Source of the DNA: Aquitalea denitrificans
GTDB taxonomy: Bacteria > Pseudomonadota > Gammaproteobacteria > Burkholderiales > Chromobacteriaceae
NCBI RefSeq assembly: GCF_009856625.1
Contig: NZ_CP047241.1
Location: forward strand, 3,162,001 to 3,226,000
DNA: 64,000 nt
Direction of reading: 5' to 3'
Below, in pieces: positions 9,237-18,767 of the stretch. Both the position numbers and the translations under genes were made by a program. Within the stretch, counting starts at the first letter, position 1. The number at the start of each line of letters is the position of its first letter. The notes beneath the pieces are model-generated. The model saw only the letters and a program-made list of their open reading frames with translations. It was not told the DNA's origin and made no database searches.

Positions 9237-9794
9237 ATGAAAAAACTGCTCTCCAGTCTCGCCCTGTGCGCCCTGCCCCTGCTGGCACACGCGGCCCCGG
9301 TTGTGGAAATGACCACCAACAAAGGTGTGATCGAAATCACCCTGGATTCGGCCAAAGCCCCCAAAACCGTGGCCAACTTCGTCACTTACGCCAAGGCTGG
9401 TTTTTATAACGGCACGGTGTTTCACCGCATCATCGACGGCTTCATGATTCAGGGTGGCGGTTTTGACGGCAAGCTGGAACAGAAGAAAACCAATGCGCCC
9501 ATCCCCAATGAAGCCGCCAACGGCCTGAAGAACAGCATCGGTACCATTGCCATGGCCCGTACCGCCGACCCCAACTCGGCCACTGCCCAGTTTTTCATCA
9601 ACGTGGCCAACAACGAATTTCTTGACTATAAGAATTCCAGCCCGCAAGGCATTGGCTATGCCGTATTCGGCAAGGTCAGCAAGGGCATGGATGTAGTCAA
9701 CCGCATTGCCAAAACCCACACCGGCAGCATGAAGGGCATGGATGACGTTCCCTTCGAGCCTATCGTGATCCAGAAGGTGGTGGTCAAGCCCTGA
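9237..9794 (+). CDS. Exported peptidyl-prolyl cis-trans isomerase (cyclophilin)
   Basis: 185-residue cyclophilin with a classical Sec signal peptide (MKKLLSSLALCALPLLAHAA, cleavage expected after AHA), so it acts in the periplasm. Cyclophilin core motifs are GTVFHRIIDGFMIQGGGF, the catalytic Arg lying within FHRIIDGFMIQGG, and TAQFFINVANN. It catalyses proline isomerisation during folding, like PpiA. An in-frame start exists at 9207, but ATG at 9237 places the signal peptide at the N-terminus. A cytosolic paralogue follows 81 bases downstream, suggesting an ancient tandem duplication. Confidence 0.92.
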   Translation: MKKLLSSLALCALPLLAHAAPVVEMTTNKGVIEITLDSAKAPKTVANFVTYAKAGFYNGTVFHRIIDGFMIQGGGFDGKLEQKKTNAPIPNEAANGLKNSIGTIAMARTADPNSATAQFFINVANNEFLDYKNSSPQGIGYAVFGKVSKGMDVVNRIAKTHTGSMKGMDDVPFEPIVIQKVVVKP

Positions 9795-9875
9795 CCCCCA
9801 CTTCATCAGCCTGCCATCTGCAGGCTGGCAGTACACAGCATCAAGCCCACGCTTCAGACCAATAAAGGAATACCC

Positions 9876-10367
9876 ATGATCAAACTGACCACCAACTTCG
9901 GCGACATCGTACTGGAACTGTTCAGCGACAAGGCCCCGGCCACTGCCGCCAACTTCGAAGAATATGTGAAGAGCGGCCACTATGACGGCACCATCTTTCA
10001 TCGCGTGATCAACGGTTTCATGATCCAGGGCGGTGGCTTCGATGCCGACATGAAGCAAAAGGACACCCGGGATCCGATCAAGAACGAAGCCAACAACGGC
10101 GTATCCAACAAGACCTACACCGTTGCCATGGCCCGTACCATGGACCCGCACTCCGCATCGGCCCAGTTCTTCATCAACGTGGCCGACAACGACTTCCTCG
10201 ACTTCAAGTCAGAATCCACCCAGGGCTGGGGCTATGCCGTCTTCGGCCAGGTAGTGGAAGGCCAGGACGTGGTTGACCGCATCAAGACCGTACGCACCGG
10301 TCGCAGCGGTGGCCACCAGGACGTACCGGTAGAAGCCGTGGTTCTGGAAAAAGCCGAGATCATCTGA
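9876..10367 (+). CDS. ppiB: Cytosolic peptidyl-prolyl cis-trans isomerase B
   Basis: 163-residue cyclophilin without signal peptide, as in E. coli PpiB. It shares GTIFHRVINGFMIQGGGF and SAQFFINVADNDFLDF with the exported paralogue immediately upstream. The start is supported by AAAGGA eight bases before the ATG. A strong terminator follows. Confidence 0.95.
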   Translation: MIKLTTNFGDIVLELFSDKAPATAANFEEYVKSGHYDGTIFHRVINGFMIQGGGFDADMKQKDTRDPIKNEANNGVSNKTYTVAMARTMDPHSASAQFFINVADNDFLDFKSESTQGWGYAVFGQVVEGQDVVDRIKTVRTGRSGGHQDVPVEAVVLEKAEII

Positions 10368-10401
10368 TCCGGCAAGGGCTGCCGACAGCGGCCCGGCCTG
10401 C

Positions 10402-10436
10402 AAGCCAGCTCCCTTCGGGTGGGCTGGCTTTGCTTT
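10402..10436 (+). terminator. Rho-independent terminator after ppiB
   Basis: AAGCCAGC at 10402-10409 pairs with GCTGGCTT at 10423-10430 around an inner CCC-TTCG-GGG stem-loop. The T tract is interrupted (TTTGCTTT). Confidence 0.75.
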
Positions 10437-10471
10437 ATCTTTTTGACGTTTGTTGCTGCTATAGAACCATC

Positions 10472-11209
10472 ATGAGCCATCACTTCATTTCCGACCTGCA
10501 CCTGAGCGAAGACACCCCGGCGCTGTGCCAGCTGTTTGTAGACACCTTGCAGCAATGGCAGGGGCGGATTGACAGTCTGTTCATCCTGGGGGACCTGTTC
10601 GAATACTGGGTGGGTGATGATGATGACTCGGCGTTCTTGCAAGCCATGCTGGCGGCCATGCAGCAGTTCTCCCGCCATACCTCGCTCTATGTGATGCGCG
10701 GCAACCGCGACTTCCTGCTGGGAGCAGGTTTCACCCGCCGCACCGGTGCGCAGCTGCTGGAAGACCCCTACCTGCTGGAAGCATACGGTCACCGCTATCT
10801 GCTCAGCCATGGCGATGCCTTGTGTACCGCAGATACCGCTTATCAGCAATTCCGCGCCATGAGCCGCAACCCGGCCTGGCAGGCCGCCATGCTGGCAAGG
10901 CCGCTGGCCGAGCGCCACGCCATTGCAGCGCAGGCCCGCATGCAAAGCGAGGCGGCCAAACAGCAGCAAGGCCTGAGTGCCATTACCGATGTTACCGATA
11001 GTGCCGTACTGGAACTGCTGGATAGCCATCACTGGCCCACGCTGATTCACGGTCACACCCACCGCCCGGCCACCCACTGCTATCAGCAGGCTGACCAAAC
11101 AGCAGAGCGCTGGGTGATCCGCGACTGGTACGGCAACAGTGGCGGCTATCTGCGCCTGGATGCCGACGGCACGCTGACAGCCCTGCCACTGCAAGGGCAA
11201 GCAGGCTAA
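10472..11209 (+). CDS. lpxH: UDP-2,3-diacylglucosamine diphosphatase
   Basis: 245-residue calcineurin-like phosphoesterase of lipid A synthesis that cleaves UDP-2,3-diacylglucosamine to lipid X and UMP at the inner-membrane surface. Metal ligands are visible in FISDLHLSE, FILGDLFEYWVGDD, MRGNRDFLLG, LLSHGDALC and the C-terminal HGHTHRP. The frame stays open back to 10430, but ATG at 10472 gives MSHHFISDLHLSE, the usual start. The Shine-Dalgarno is poor. It may be co-expressed with the cyclophilins, although a terminator lies between. Confidence 0.95.
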   Translation: MSHHFISDLHLSEDTPALCQLFVDTLQQWQGRIDSLFILGDLFEYWVGDDDDSAFLQAMLAAMQQFSRHTSLYVMRGNRDFLLGAGFTRRTGAQLLEDPYLLEAYGHRYLLSHGDALCTADTAYQQFRAMSRNPAWQAAMLARPLAERHAIAAQARMQSEAAKQQQGLSAITDVTDSAVLELLDSHHWPTLIHGHTHRPATHCYQQADQTAERWVIRDWYGNSGGYLRLDADGTLTALPLQGQAG

Positions 11210-11261
11210 AACCTTGCCGGTAGCACAAGTGCATGCTGAAACTGCTACTTAGTGCAAATTC

Positions 11262-11280
11262 AGCCAAAGTTTTGGCTATT
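11262..11280 (+). terminator. Weak candidate terminator after lpxH
   Basis: AGCCAAA / TTTGGCT stem (11262-11268 and 11271-11277) with a two-base loop, then ATTTC. The tight loop and short T tract make it doubtful. Confidence 0.3.
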
Positions 11281-11469
11281 TCACGCCAATTCAAAATAAC
11301 CATACTAACGGCCAGTATTAATCTAAAAGACACCTCTGACGTGTGCTATCCCTGTTAATGGGCCTCCAGTACGGCAAGCATCTGCTGCCGTACCTTGCCC
11401 GACAACAATAGCGTAGCGCGCCGTGCCAGCCAGGCAGAAGCCATGCGCACAAATCGGGGAATGTCATCC

Positions 11470-13056
11470 ATGCTTAAGCAACACCGCATGTTTTCGGTGC
11501 GCCAGCGTTTTGTCTGGCTCACCATTATCCTGGCCAGCCTGCTGGCCTGCGTAGCCATGGCGGCCAGCCTGCTGATACGGCAGATCACCATTGGCGGCCC
11601 ACAATACCAGCGCATTATCCAGGCAAAGGATCTGGTAGCAGACATTCTGCCTCCGCCTTCCTACATCATTGAGGCCAACCTGCTGGCTCACCAGCTCCGC
11701 ATGGCTCCTGCCGCACAGCAAGCCCACTTGATCAGCCAATTGCAACTTAGCGAACAGGCATTCCATCAGCACTATCAATACTGGCAGCAGCAGGCTTTAC
11801 CAATTGGCTTGCACGAGATGCTGACTAGACAGGCGCAAGAATATGGCCGTGAATTTTTTACCCTGCTAAACCAACAACTGATACCCGCCTTGCAAAAACA
11901 GCAAAGCAGCAAGCTGAATGCCATCTTCACCCAGATGCAACAGGTATACAGTCAACACCGTCACGCCATTGATCAAGCCGTCATCCTGGCACAGCGCCAT
12001 CAGGCACAACTGGAAAACGAGGCCGCCGCCAGCAATATGCGTAACTGGCAGCTGCTGACACTGGCACTGTTACTGACCCTGGCCGTTGTCGCCTTGCTGT
12101 TACGCTGGAACTATCGCCGTTTGATTGCCCTGCTGGGCAGCGAACCGGCACAAACCCGGCAGCATATCGGTAAGCTGGCCGAAGGGCAGTGGCAGGCTCA
12201 ATTGCCACAAGCCAGTCCAGACAGCATGAGTGGCGTACTAGACAGCATGATCAGCCGTCTGAGCGCTGTCATGCAGGGAATCCGCCAGACTGCAACAGAC
12301 ATGCGCACTCTGACAGGACAGGTAGAACATGCGGCCAGCCATGTTGGGGACCAAACCAGCAGTCAAGCGGCACATCTGGAGGAAATTGCCACCACCTTGC
12401 AGCAGTTCTCATCCACCCTGGATGCCACCATGCATAGCGCCCAGCAAACCGAACAACAAGCAGTTGCAGCGGTTGAGGCCACCCGTGAAGGCCGCCTGCT
12501 GGTAGAAAATACGGTACAGGCTCTGCACCATATCATTCAGTGTATCGACCAGATCGACGACATCGTTTACCAGACTGACCTGCTGGCCTTGAATGCCACC
12601 ATCGAAGCCGCCAGAGCCGGAGACCATGGCAAGGGCTTTGCCGTGGTCGCACAGGAAGTTCGCAAACTGGCACAGCGCAGCAAGGATGTGGCACAGGAGA
12701 TCCAGCAATTATCTCAACAGACCAAAGCCAGGGCCGAACATGCCGGCAGCGCCATGTGCATGCTGGAGGACACCATCATCCAGACGCGACGTCTGGTGGA
12801 ACACATTACCAGCAGCAGTCAGGAACAGAATCTCGGTATCAACCAGATATCGCAGTCACTGAACCAGTTAAGCTATTCCTCGGTACAAAATGCCGAAGAG
12901 TCACTCAATCTGGTCACACTTTCCCGGGAGATGCTGCAACATGCCGAAGCCTTGCAGCAACGGGTTGCCTTTTTCCGTCTGCGGGAACAACACAACGACT
13001 ACCTGCAAATTCCCACGCAAAATGCAGGCACTGTCACCAGGACAAGCCCGGCCTGA
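11470..13056 (+). CDS. Methyl-accepting chemotaxis protein
   Basis: About 528-residue transmembrane chemoreceptor. TM1 is near residues 18-40 and TM2 near 195-215. The roughly 150-residue periplasmic segment between them is helical and Gln-rich, resembling a four-helix-bundle sensor. A HAMP-like linker follows. The cytoplasmic hairpin tip reads DQIDDIVYQTDLLALNATIE with EAARAGDHGKGFAVVAQEVR, the CheW/CheA contact region. In-frame starts exist at 11395, 11443 and 11461; I prefer ATG 11470 because GGGGA ends nine bases before it. No che genes are nearby. The ligand is unknown. Confidence 0.9.
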   Translation: MLKQHRMFSVRQRFVWLTIILASLLACVAMAASLLIRQITIGGPQYQRIIQAKDLVADILPPPSYIIEANLLAHQLRMAPAAQQAHLISQLQLSEQAFHQHYQYWQQQALPIGLHEMLTRQAQEYGREFFTLLNQQLIPALQKQQSSKLNAIFTQMQQVYSQHRHAIDQAVILAQRHQAQLENEAAASNMRNWQLLTLALLLTLAVVALLLRWNYRRLIALLGSEPAQTRQHIGKLAEGQWQAQLPQASPDSMSGVLDSMISRLSAVMQGIRQTATDMRTLTGQVEHAASHVGDQTSSQAAHLEEIATTLQQFSSTLDATMHSAQQTEQQAVAAVEATREGRLLVENTVQALHHIIQCIDQIDDIVYQTDLLALNATIEAARAGDHGKGFAVVAQEVRKLAQRSKDVAQEIQQLSQQTKARAEHAGSAMCMLEDTIIQTRRLVEHITSSSQEQNLGINQISQSLNQLSYSSVQNAEESLNLVTLSREMLQHAEALQQRVAFFRLREQHNDYLQIPTQNAGTVTRTSPA

Positions 13057-13249
13057 AACTGCTCTCTCCGTTTGCTCCGGCCCGATACAGGGTAAACCCG
13101 CAAGGGCAAGCCCTAAATGACGACTTGATGCGTGATCACTACAGTTGCGCCATCCGCCACCAGTACAAAAACAGGCGGAACGCTCGATAAGGGGCACGGC
13201 AACAACCGCCAAGCCCGATCAACGCCAACAATCATTGGAGAGAACCATC

Positions 13250-14914
13250 ATGTGGTCCCACGTTTACGACCCACTGGGCAACCCGTGGCTGTCTACGCTG
13301 TGCGCAGCGCTGCCGGTCATCGTGCTGCTGGGCGCGCTCGGCATTTTCCATATCAAGGCTCACATTGCTGCCTTGATGGGCCTGATTACTTCCCTCGTGG
13401 TTGCCATCGGCATCTTCGGTATGCCCGGCAGCATGGCAGTCAGTGCCACCCTGATGGGTGCGGCCAACGGCTTGCTGCCGATCGGCTGGATCATTCTGAA
13501 CGTGATCTTCCTGTACCAGCTGACAGAACGTAAAGGCCAGTTCGCCATCCTGCGTGAAAGCATTACCGGCGTCACGCAAGACCGCCGCCTGCAACTGCTG
13601 CTGATTGCTTTCTGCTTTGGTGCCTTCTTCGAAGGTGCTGGCGGCTTTGGTACCCCGGTAGCCGTAACCGGTGCCATGCTGATCGGCCTGGGCTTCTCGC
13701 CGCTGGCGGCCTCCGGCCTGTCACTGATTGCCAATACCGCACCGGTAGCCTACGGTGCGCTGGGAACCCCGATCACCACACTGGCCAAGGTAACCGGCAT
13801 CGACGTGATGCTGATTTCCTCCATGGTGGGTCGCCAGATGACCATCTTCGCTGTCATCGTGCCATTCTGGCTGCTGATTGCCTTCTGCGGCTGGAAAAAC
13901 ACCATGCGCATCTGGCCTGCCGCCCTGGTAGCCGGCCTGTCCTTCGCCATTCCGCAACTGATCGTCTCCAATACCATGGGGCCTGAGCTGGTGGCCGTGA
14001 TCGCCTCGGTCTGCTCCATTGCTGCGCTGGTACTGTTCCTGAAGGTGTGGCACCCGCAAGAGGTTTACACCTCAACTGCCGGCACCATGGCCGGTGCTGC
14101 TGCCGAGGCAGCCGGCAAGACCGAACTGCAACCCAAGCATGGCTATTCCACCAGCGACGTGATTCGCGCCTGGCTGCCATGGCTGATCCTGTCGGTACTG
14201 GTATTTGCCTGGGGTTCGCCTAGCGTGAAAAAGGCGCTGGACGCCATCTTCACCCTGGACATTCAGTGGCCCGGCCTGCATAACCTGGTACAGAAGATGC
14301 CGCCAGTCGTGGCTAAGCCGCACCTGGAAGCCGCCGTCTACAAGCTGAACCTGCTGTCCACCACCGGTACCGGCATTCTGGTAGCCGGCATTCTGTCCGG
14401 CCTGATCATGGGCTACCGCCCGAGTGAACTGGTGAAAGTGTACGGTCAGACTTTCTGGTCGCTGCGCTACTCGCTGATCACCATCGTAGCCATGCTGGCA
14501 CTGGGATACCTGACTCGTTACTCCGGCGTGGACATCACCCTGGGCCTGGCCTTCTCGCACACTGGCGTGCTCTACCCCTTCTTCGGCACCCTGCTGGGCT
14601 GGCTGGGTGTGGCGCTGACAGGTTCAGACACCGCCGCCAACGTGCTGTTCGGTGGTCTGCAAAAGGCTTCTGCCACCCAGTTGGGCCTGTCCCCGGTACT
14701 GATGACAGCCGCCAACTCGGCTGGCGGTGTGATGGGCAAGATGATCGACGCCCAGTCCATCGTGGTGGCGTCGACAGCAACCCAGTATTACGGTAAGGAA
14801 GGCGTGATCCTGCGCTATGTGTTCTTCCACTCGCTGGCCCTGGCCTGCCTGGTCGGCCTGGTGGTAACGGCGATGGCCTACCTGCCGCCATTTACATTGC
14901 TGGTAGTGCACTAA
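13250..14914 (+). CDS. lldP: L-lactate permease
   Basis: 554-residue LctP-family symporter that imports L-lactate (and probably glycolate) with protons across the inner membrane. Length matches E. coli LldP. It starts MWSHVYDPLGNPW and carries the conserved GAFFEGAGGFGTPVAVTGAM in the N-terminal half and FGGLQKASATQLGLSPVLM near the end. GGAGAG precedes the ATG by seven bases. No lactate dehydrogenase gene is adjacent; the convergent neighbour is the rsp-type cluster. Confidence 0.95.
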   Translation: MWSHVYDPLGNPWLSTLCAALPVIVLLGALGIFHIKAHIAALMGLITSLVVAIGIFGMPGSMAVSATLMGAANGLLPIGWIILNVIFLYQLTERKGQFAILRESITGVTQDRRLQLLLIAFCFGAFFEGAGGFGTPVAVTGAMLIGLGFSPLAASGLSLIANTAPVAYGALGTPITTLAKVTGIDVMLISSMVGRQMTIFAVIVPFWLLIAFCGWKNTMRIWPAALVAGLSFAIPQLIVSNTMGPELVAVIASVCSIAALVLFLKVWHPQEVYTSTAGTMAGAAAEAAGKTELQPKHGYSTSDVIRAWLPWLILSVLVFAWGSPSVKKALDAIFTLDIQWPGLHNLVQKMPPVVAKPHLEAAVYKLNLLSTTGTGILVAGILSGLIMGYRPSELVKVYGQTFWSLRYSLITIVAMLALGYLTRYSGVDITLGLAFSHTGVLYPFFGTLLGWLGVALTGSDTAANVLFGGLQKASATQLGLSPVLMTAANSAGGVMGKMIDAQSIVVASTATQYYGKEGVILRYVFFHSLALACLVGLVVTAMAYLPPFTLLVVH

Positions 14915-14941
14915 AATAATTTGCTAGCAGTCTGTTAGACA

Positions 14942-14980
14942 CAAAAGCCCCGCTGGATATACCTGGCGGGGCTTTTGCAT
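14942..14980 (+). terminator. Terminator after lldP, bidirectional form
   Basis: 12-bp arms CAAAAGCCCCGC (14942-14953) and GCGGGGCTTTTG (14966-14977). The symmetric A and T tracts could serve both lldP and the leftward GntR gene. Confidence 0.85.
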
Positions 14981-15006
14981 AATGTTTCAAATAAAAATCT
15001 GATCGT

Positions 15007-15690
15007 TCAGTCAATAAACCAATCACCGTTCTGTCGGGCAATCGCCGTAACCGAACGCCCAATCTCCTGCAGATGCACCGTCATTGCCGCTTCGGTCGCA
15101 TCAGCATCCTGTGCCTGCAAGGCGGTGATAATCTGCGCATGCTGCTGAATCAGAACTTCCGGTGGCGACACCGCCTCCAGGCTAAGAAAACGCACCCGGT
15201 CCATGGTTGCCTTAATGCTTTCAATGGTTTGCCAGGCAAGCTCACACCCGGCAAAGCGGGCCAGCAACTGATGAAACTGATCATCCAGCATCAAGAAAGC
15301 ATCGGCCTGCCCTTCTTGCGCGGCCAAACGCTGCTGGTGCAGATTGTGCTCCAATGCCAGCAACTGCGCAGGGCTGATCTGCTCAGCCAGTCTCCGGGCC
15401 AGCGCACACTCCACCGCCTGCCGGATAAAGCTGCCTTCCGCCACCTCACGCACCGAAATCTTTACCACCAAGGTGCCACGCTGCGGCAGAATCTGCACCA
15501 GTCCGGCTTCCGCCAGCTTGATGAAAGCTTCGCGCACCGGCTGGCGCGACACCGCAAACCGCCTGGAAATTTCCTTTTCGGATAACAACACACCAGGGGG
15601 AATTCTGGCGGTCACGATATCCTGCCGCAACAGACGGAAAATCTGTTGATTCACGGGCAGCATGCCGGTTAATAACGGAGGTATGGTCAT
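15007..15690 (-). CDS. GntR/FadR-type transcriptional regulator (RspR-like)
   Basis: 227-residue regulator with an N-terminal GntR winged helix (ISRRFAVSRQPVREAFIKLA, about 38-57) and a C-terminal all-helical FCD ligand domain containing FHQLLARFAG and QQHAQIITAL. In E. coli the equivalent protein RspR (YdfH) represses rspAB. Here the gene is last in the leftward rspA-rspB-ydfJ-ydfI set, 115 bases after ydfI, so autoregulation and control of the cluster are likely. I chose ATG 15690 because a longer frame to 15774 adds residues without family support. Confidence 0.85.
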   Translation of the reverse strand: MTIPPLLTGMLPVNQQIFRLLRQDIVTARIPPGVLLSEKEISRRFAVSRQPVREAFIKLAEAGLVQILPQRGTLVVKISVREVAEGSFIRQAVECALARRLAEQISPAQLLALEHNLHQQRLAAQEGQADAFLMLDDQFHQLLARFAGCELAWQTIESIKATMDRVRFLSLEAVSPPEVLIQQHAQIITALQAQDADATEAAMTVHLQEIGRSVTAIARQNGDWFID

Positions 15691-15805
15691 GCAAGACAGC
15701 CATCCAGATCGATAAGCACCGCATACTAACAGAGTGAACCGCCACGCCCACGCCATGGCGGTATTCAGCAGCACTGCGCAGTGGTGGCCGGCTACCTCAG
15801 CCTAA

Positions 15806-17296
15806 TCAGTCAACAGCCCCGGCATAGCCAAGCCGAGCACAAAGCTGTGCCGCACACGCTTTGGCACCGAACTGCTGCAGTTGATGGAAATACTGGCTGA
15901 GTACCGCCACGAAATGTGCATTGCGTGGCAGATCCGTCGCAAACACCTGCTCCAGTTGCAATAAGGCCTGCACAGGCGACATCGCAGGCCCTCGCGACTG
16001 CAGCAGCATGCTTATCTCGGCGGCCAACGGGTCACACACCTCAATCGCACGCCCCTGTTCATCAATACCGGACACGTAGTACATCCAGGCGGCGAGCCCC
16101 AGCGCCAGGCAATCAAAGCGACTGCCTCGTGCCAGATGAATACGGATGGGATCAAGCAGGCGCTGCGGAAGTTTTTGCGAACCATCCATGGCAATCTGCC
16201 AGGTTCGATGCTGCAGCGCCGGATTGCGAAAACGCTGTAACAAACTGGCAGCATAATCCTCTGCCGGCTGTGGACAATTCACCAGCGTCACCGCTTGCTC
16301 CTGCAGCATCAGGTGATGCACCAGTTGCGCCAGCGCTGCATCCTGCATGCAATCACTAATATGGCTATAGCCCGCCAGATAGCCCAGATACGCCAGAAAA
16401 GAATGGCTGCCGTTCAGCATACGCAGCTTCATTTCCTCGAATGGGCTCACATCGGCAACCAACTGCACCCCCACCCGCTCCCACGCTGGCCGGCCTTGCG
16501 GGAAATGATCCTCGATCACCCACTGTCGGAATGGTTCGGATGTCACCCCGGCCGGGTCATCCACGCCCCCCAGCAACGCCCGGATCTGGCTGCGGCTCGC
16601 ATCGCTGACCATGGGGACAATACAATCCACCATGCTGGACGGACAGGCCACATGCTGCGCTACCCAGTCCACCATTTCTGCATCATCCTGCAGCGCCGCC
16701 AATTGCATTAATACCCGACGGGTAATCTCACCATTGGCCGGCATATTGTCACAGGACAACACCGCAAAGGCCGGCAAACCACGCTGGCGACGTAGACGTA
16801 ATCCAGCCAGCAATACCGCAGGTGCCGACTGAGGCTGCAAAGGATGGGCCGCATCATGCAAGATGGTGGGATGGTCCAGCTGCAATTGCCCCGTAGCCGG
16901 CAAGTGACAATAGCCTTTCTCGGTAATGGTTAAGGTCACGATCGCCAGCTCCGGATGTGCTAGCGCCTCCAGCACCGCCAGCAGGCCATCCTCAGTCCGC
17001 GATAGTGCCTGGCAAACAATGCCAACAACGCGGCAATGCCAGCCCTGCCCATCAATATCAGACACCGAATACAGTAAATCCTGCTGCTTCAGCGCGCGAA
17101 TCGTACCGCTGCTATCCGACAAGCTGACTTCACAATACCCCCAATCACCGCCATGCCGAGCAGCTAACTCATCTGCATAAACTGCCTGATGGGCACGATG
17201 AAATGCCCCGCACCCCAGGTGCAAGAGCCGCGGACGCAGATCCTGCCGAGGATATCCAGGCTGCGGGACTAATGCTGTCGCAATCGACTGACTCAT
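15806..17296 (-). CDS. Mannitol dehydrogenase family oxidoreductase (YdfI/UxuB-like)
   Basis: 496-residue NAD-dependent polyol dehydrogenase of the long-chain mannitol dehydrogenase family; closest in character to D-mannonate oxidoreductase (fructuronate reductase). The nucleotide-binding segment LLHLGCGAFHRAHQAVYAD is at about 24-42, and the catalytic Lys/Asn/His motif is KLRMLNGSHSFLAYLGYLAG. ATG 17296 follows GGGTAATCTC; an extension to 17479 overlaps ydfJ and is unlikely. With a mannonate-dehydratase-like protein in the cluster, oxidation of a mannonate-type sugar acid is inferred. Confidence 0.85.
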   Translation of the reverse strand: MSQSIATALVPQPGYPRQDLRPRLLHLGCGAFHRAHQAVYADELAARHGGDWGYCEVSLSDSSGTIRALKQQDLLYSVSDIDGQGWHCRVVGIVCQALSRTEDGLLAVLEALAHPELAIVTLTITEKGYCHLPATGQLQLDHPTILHDAAHPLQPQSAPAVLLAGLRLRRQRGLPAFAVLSCDNMPANGEITRRVLMQLAALQDDAEMVDWVAQHVACPSSMVDCIVPMVSDASRSQIRALLGGVDDPAGVTSEPFRQWVIEDHFPQGRPAWERVGVQLVADVSPFEEMKLRMLNGSHSFLAYLGYLAGYSHISDCMQDAALAQLVHHLMLQEQAVTLVNCPQPAEDYAASLLQRFRNPALQHRTWQIAMDGSQKLPQRLLDPIRIHLARGSRFDCLALGLAAWMYYVSGIDEQGRAIEVCDPLAAEISMLLQSRGPAMSPVQALLQLEQVFATDLPRNAHFVAVLSQYFHQLQQFGAKACAAQLCARLGYAGAVD

Positions 17297-17346
17297 GAGA
17301 TTACCCAATGAATAGGATGATGAGACCAAACTGCACGGCACCAGCC

Positions 17347-18720
17347 CTAGCCCCTGCCATGTAAATCTGCAGCGTCCGTAAGCAGATTCAAATCGCGATC
17401 CTTCACCTCCGGCATCAGCAGTGCCGCAAGCAAGCCAATCGCAGAGTAAGCCATCACCATCACGGAAATCGGCCACCAACTACCACTAAGATGACAGAAA
17501 ATACCTGCCAGCAAGGGGCCAAAACCTACCGCAACCAGCCCGCCCGTTTCTTTAGAAATTGCCATACGGGTAAAACGCTGACGAGCACCGAACAACTCTG
17601 CCAACGTGATATTTTCCAGCGCAAACAAGCCCAACACCGCAATATTGTGAATCACAATAATACATACCATGATTAGCCCAACCCCATGATTCGGCTCCAT
17701 TATCAAAGAGAGCAAGGGGTATATGAGAAAAATAGCCATCACATTCAACACAATATAAGGCAGCCGCCGACCAAATTTATCAGAAAGCCAACCCAATAGT
17801 GGAATACTAAAAAACCCAACCACGGAACTAATCATCAAGGCATCGGTAGGAATGCTTTTATCAAATAACAATGTTTGAACCAGATAACCCGTAAGGAAAG
17901 TCTGTATCAGCCCAGAGTTACCCGCCTGGCCAAAACGCAGGCCGGTAGCAATCCAAAATGATCGACTACGAAACATGGAAACGAAACGATCATCAGCCAC
18001 AACATGATCAGTTGCAGCAACTTGGATATTTTTTTCTTTTTCCTGAACAAATACCGGGCTTTCCTTAAGATTGGCACGCAGCCAGATAGCGAAAATCATG
18101 ACAACAACACTGGATAGAAAGGGAATACGCCATCCCCACTCCATCAATTGCTGTCTATCCAAGGTATAAAATACCAGAGCCCAAATTGCAGTAGCTGCCA
18201 AAGTACCGCAATTGGTTCCCATGGCAACCAAAGAGGAAATAATACCGCGCCGCCCCACCGGTGCAAACTCAGCCAGCATGGTGCCAGCACCGGATATTTC
18301 AGCACCGGCACCCAGACCTTGTACAATTCGCAGCAATACTAATAAAATTGGTGCCATAATGCCAATTTGCGCATAGGTGGGCAACACACCAATCAGTGTG
18401 GTACACACTCCCATCATGGTAATTGTAATGAATAATACTTTTTTCCTGCCAATTGAATCGCCCATCCGGCCAAACACAAAAGCTCCCACAATACGGGCCA
18501 GATAACCAGCACCATAAGTACCCATTGCCAGAATGAGAACCATGGCCTTACTCTGGCCATAAAAGAAAATTTCATGGAAAACCAATGCAGCACCAAGCGA
18601 ATACAGCTGGAAATCCATAAACTCTAATGCAGTACCCAACCAACCCGAAACTGCAGCCTTGACCAAACCAGATGTCTCTTTTCCATCCAGATCCTGCTCC
18701 AACACTTTTGCCGTATTCAT
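17347..18720 (-). CDS. MFS metabolite transporter (YdfJ/MHS type)
   Basis: 457-residue major facilitator protein with 12 predicted helices. The MFS loop signature appears as GRMGDSIGRKKVLF between TM2 and TM3, with a second loop LSDKFGRRLPYI, and RIVQGLGAGAEISGAGTM in TM4-5, typical of the metabolite:H+ symporter group. Its position between rspB and the mannitol-dehydrogenase gene matches ydfJ of E. coli, so it probably imports the sugar acid handled by the cluster. GGAG lies eight bases before ATG 18720. The DNA is clearly A+T-richer than genes outside the cluster. Confidence 0.88.
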   Translation of the reverse strand: MNTAKVLEQDLDGKETSGLVKAAVSGWLGTALEFMDFQLYSLGAALVFHEIFFYGQSKAMVLILAMGTYGAGYLARIVGAFVFGRMGDSIGRKKVLFITITMMGVCTTLIGVLPTYAQIGIMAPILLVLLRIVQGLGAGAEISGAGTMLAEFAPVGRRGIISSLVAMGTNCGTLAATAIWALVFYTLDRQQLMEWGWRIPFLSSVVVMIFAIWLRANLKESPVFVQEKEKNIQVAATDHVVADDRFVSMFRSRSFWIATGLRFGQAGNSGLIQTFLTGYLVQTLLFDKSIPTDALMISSVVGFFSIPLLGWLSDKFGRRLPYIVLNVMAIFLIYPLLSLIMEPNHGVGLIMVCIIVIHNIAVLGLFALENITLAELFGARQRFTRMAISKETGGLVAVGFGPLLAGIFCHLSGSWWPISVMVMAYSAIGLLAALLMPEVKDRDLNLLTDAADLHGRG

Positions 18721-18767
18721 TACATTTACTCCAAAACATCATTACCATCATGTATCGGTAAATTGAA

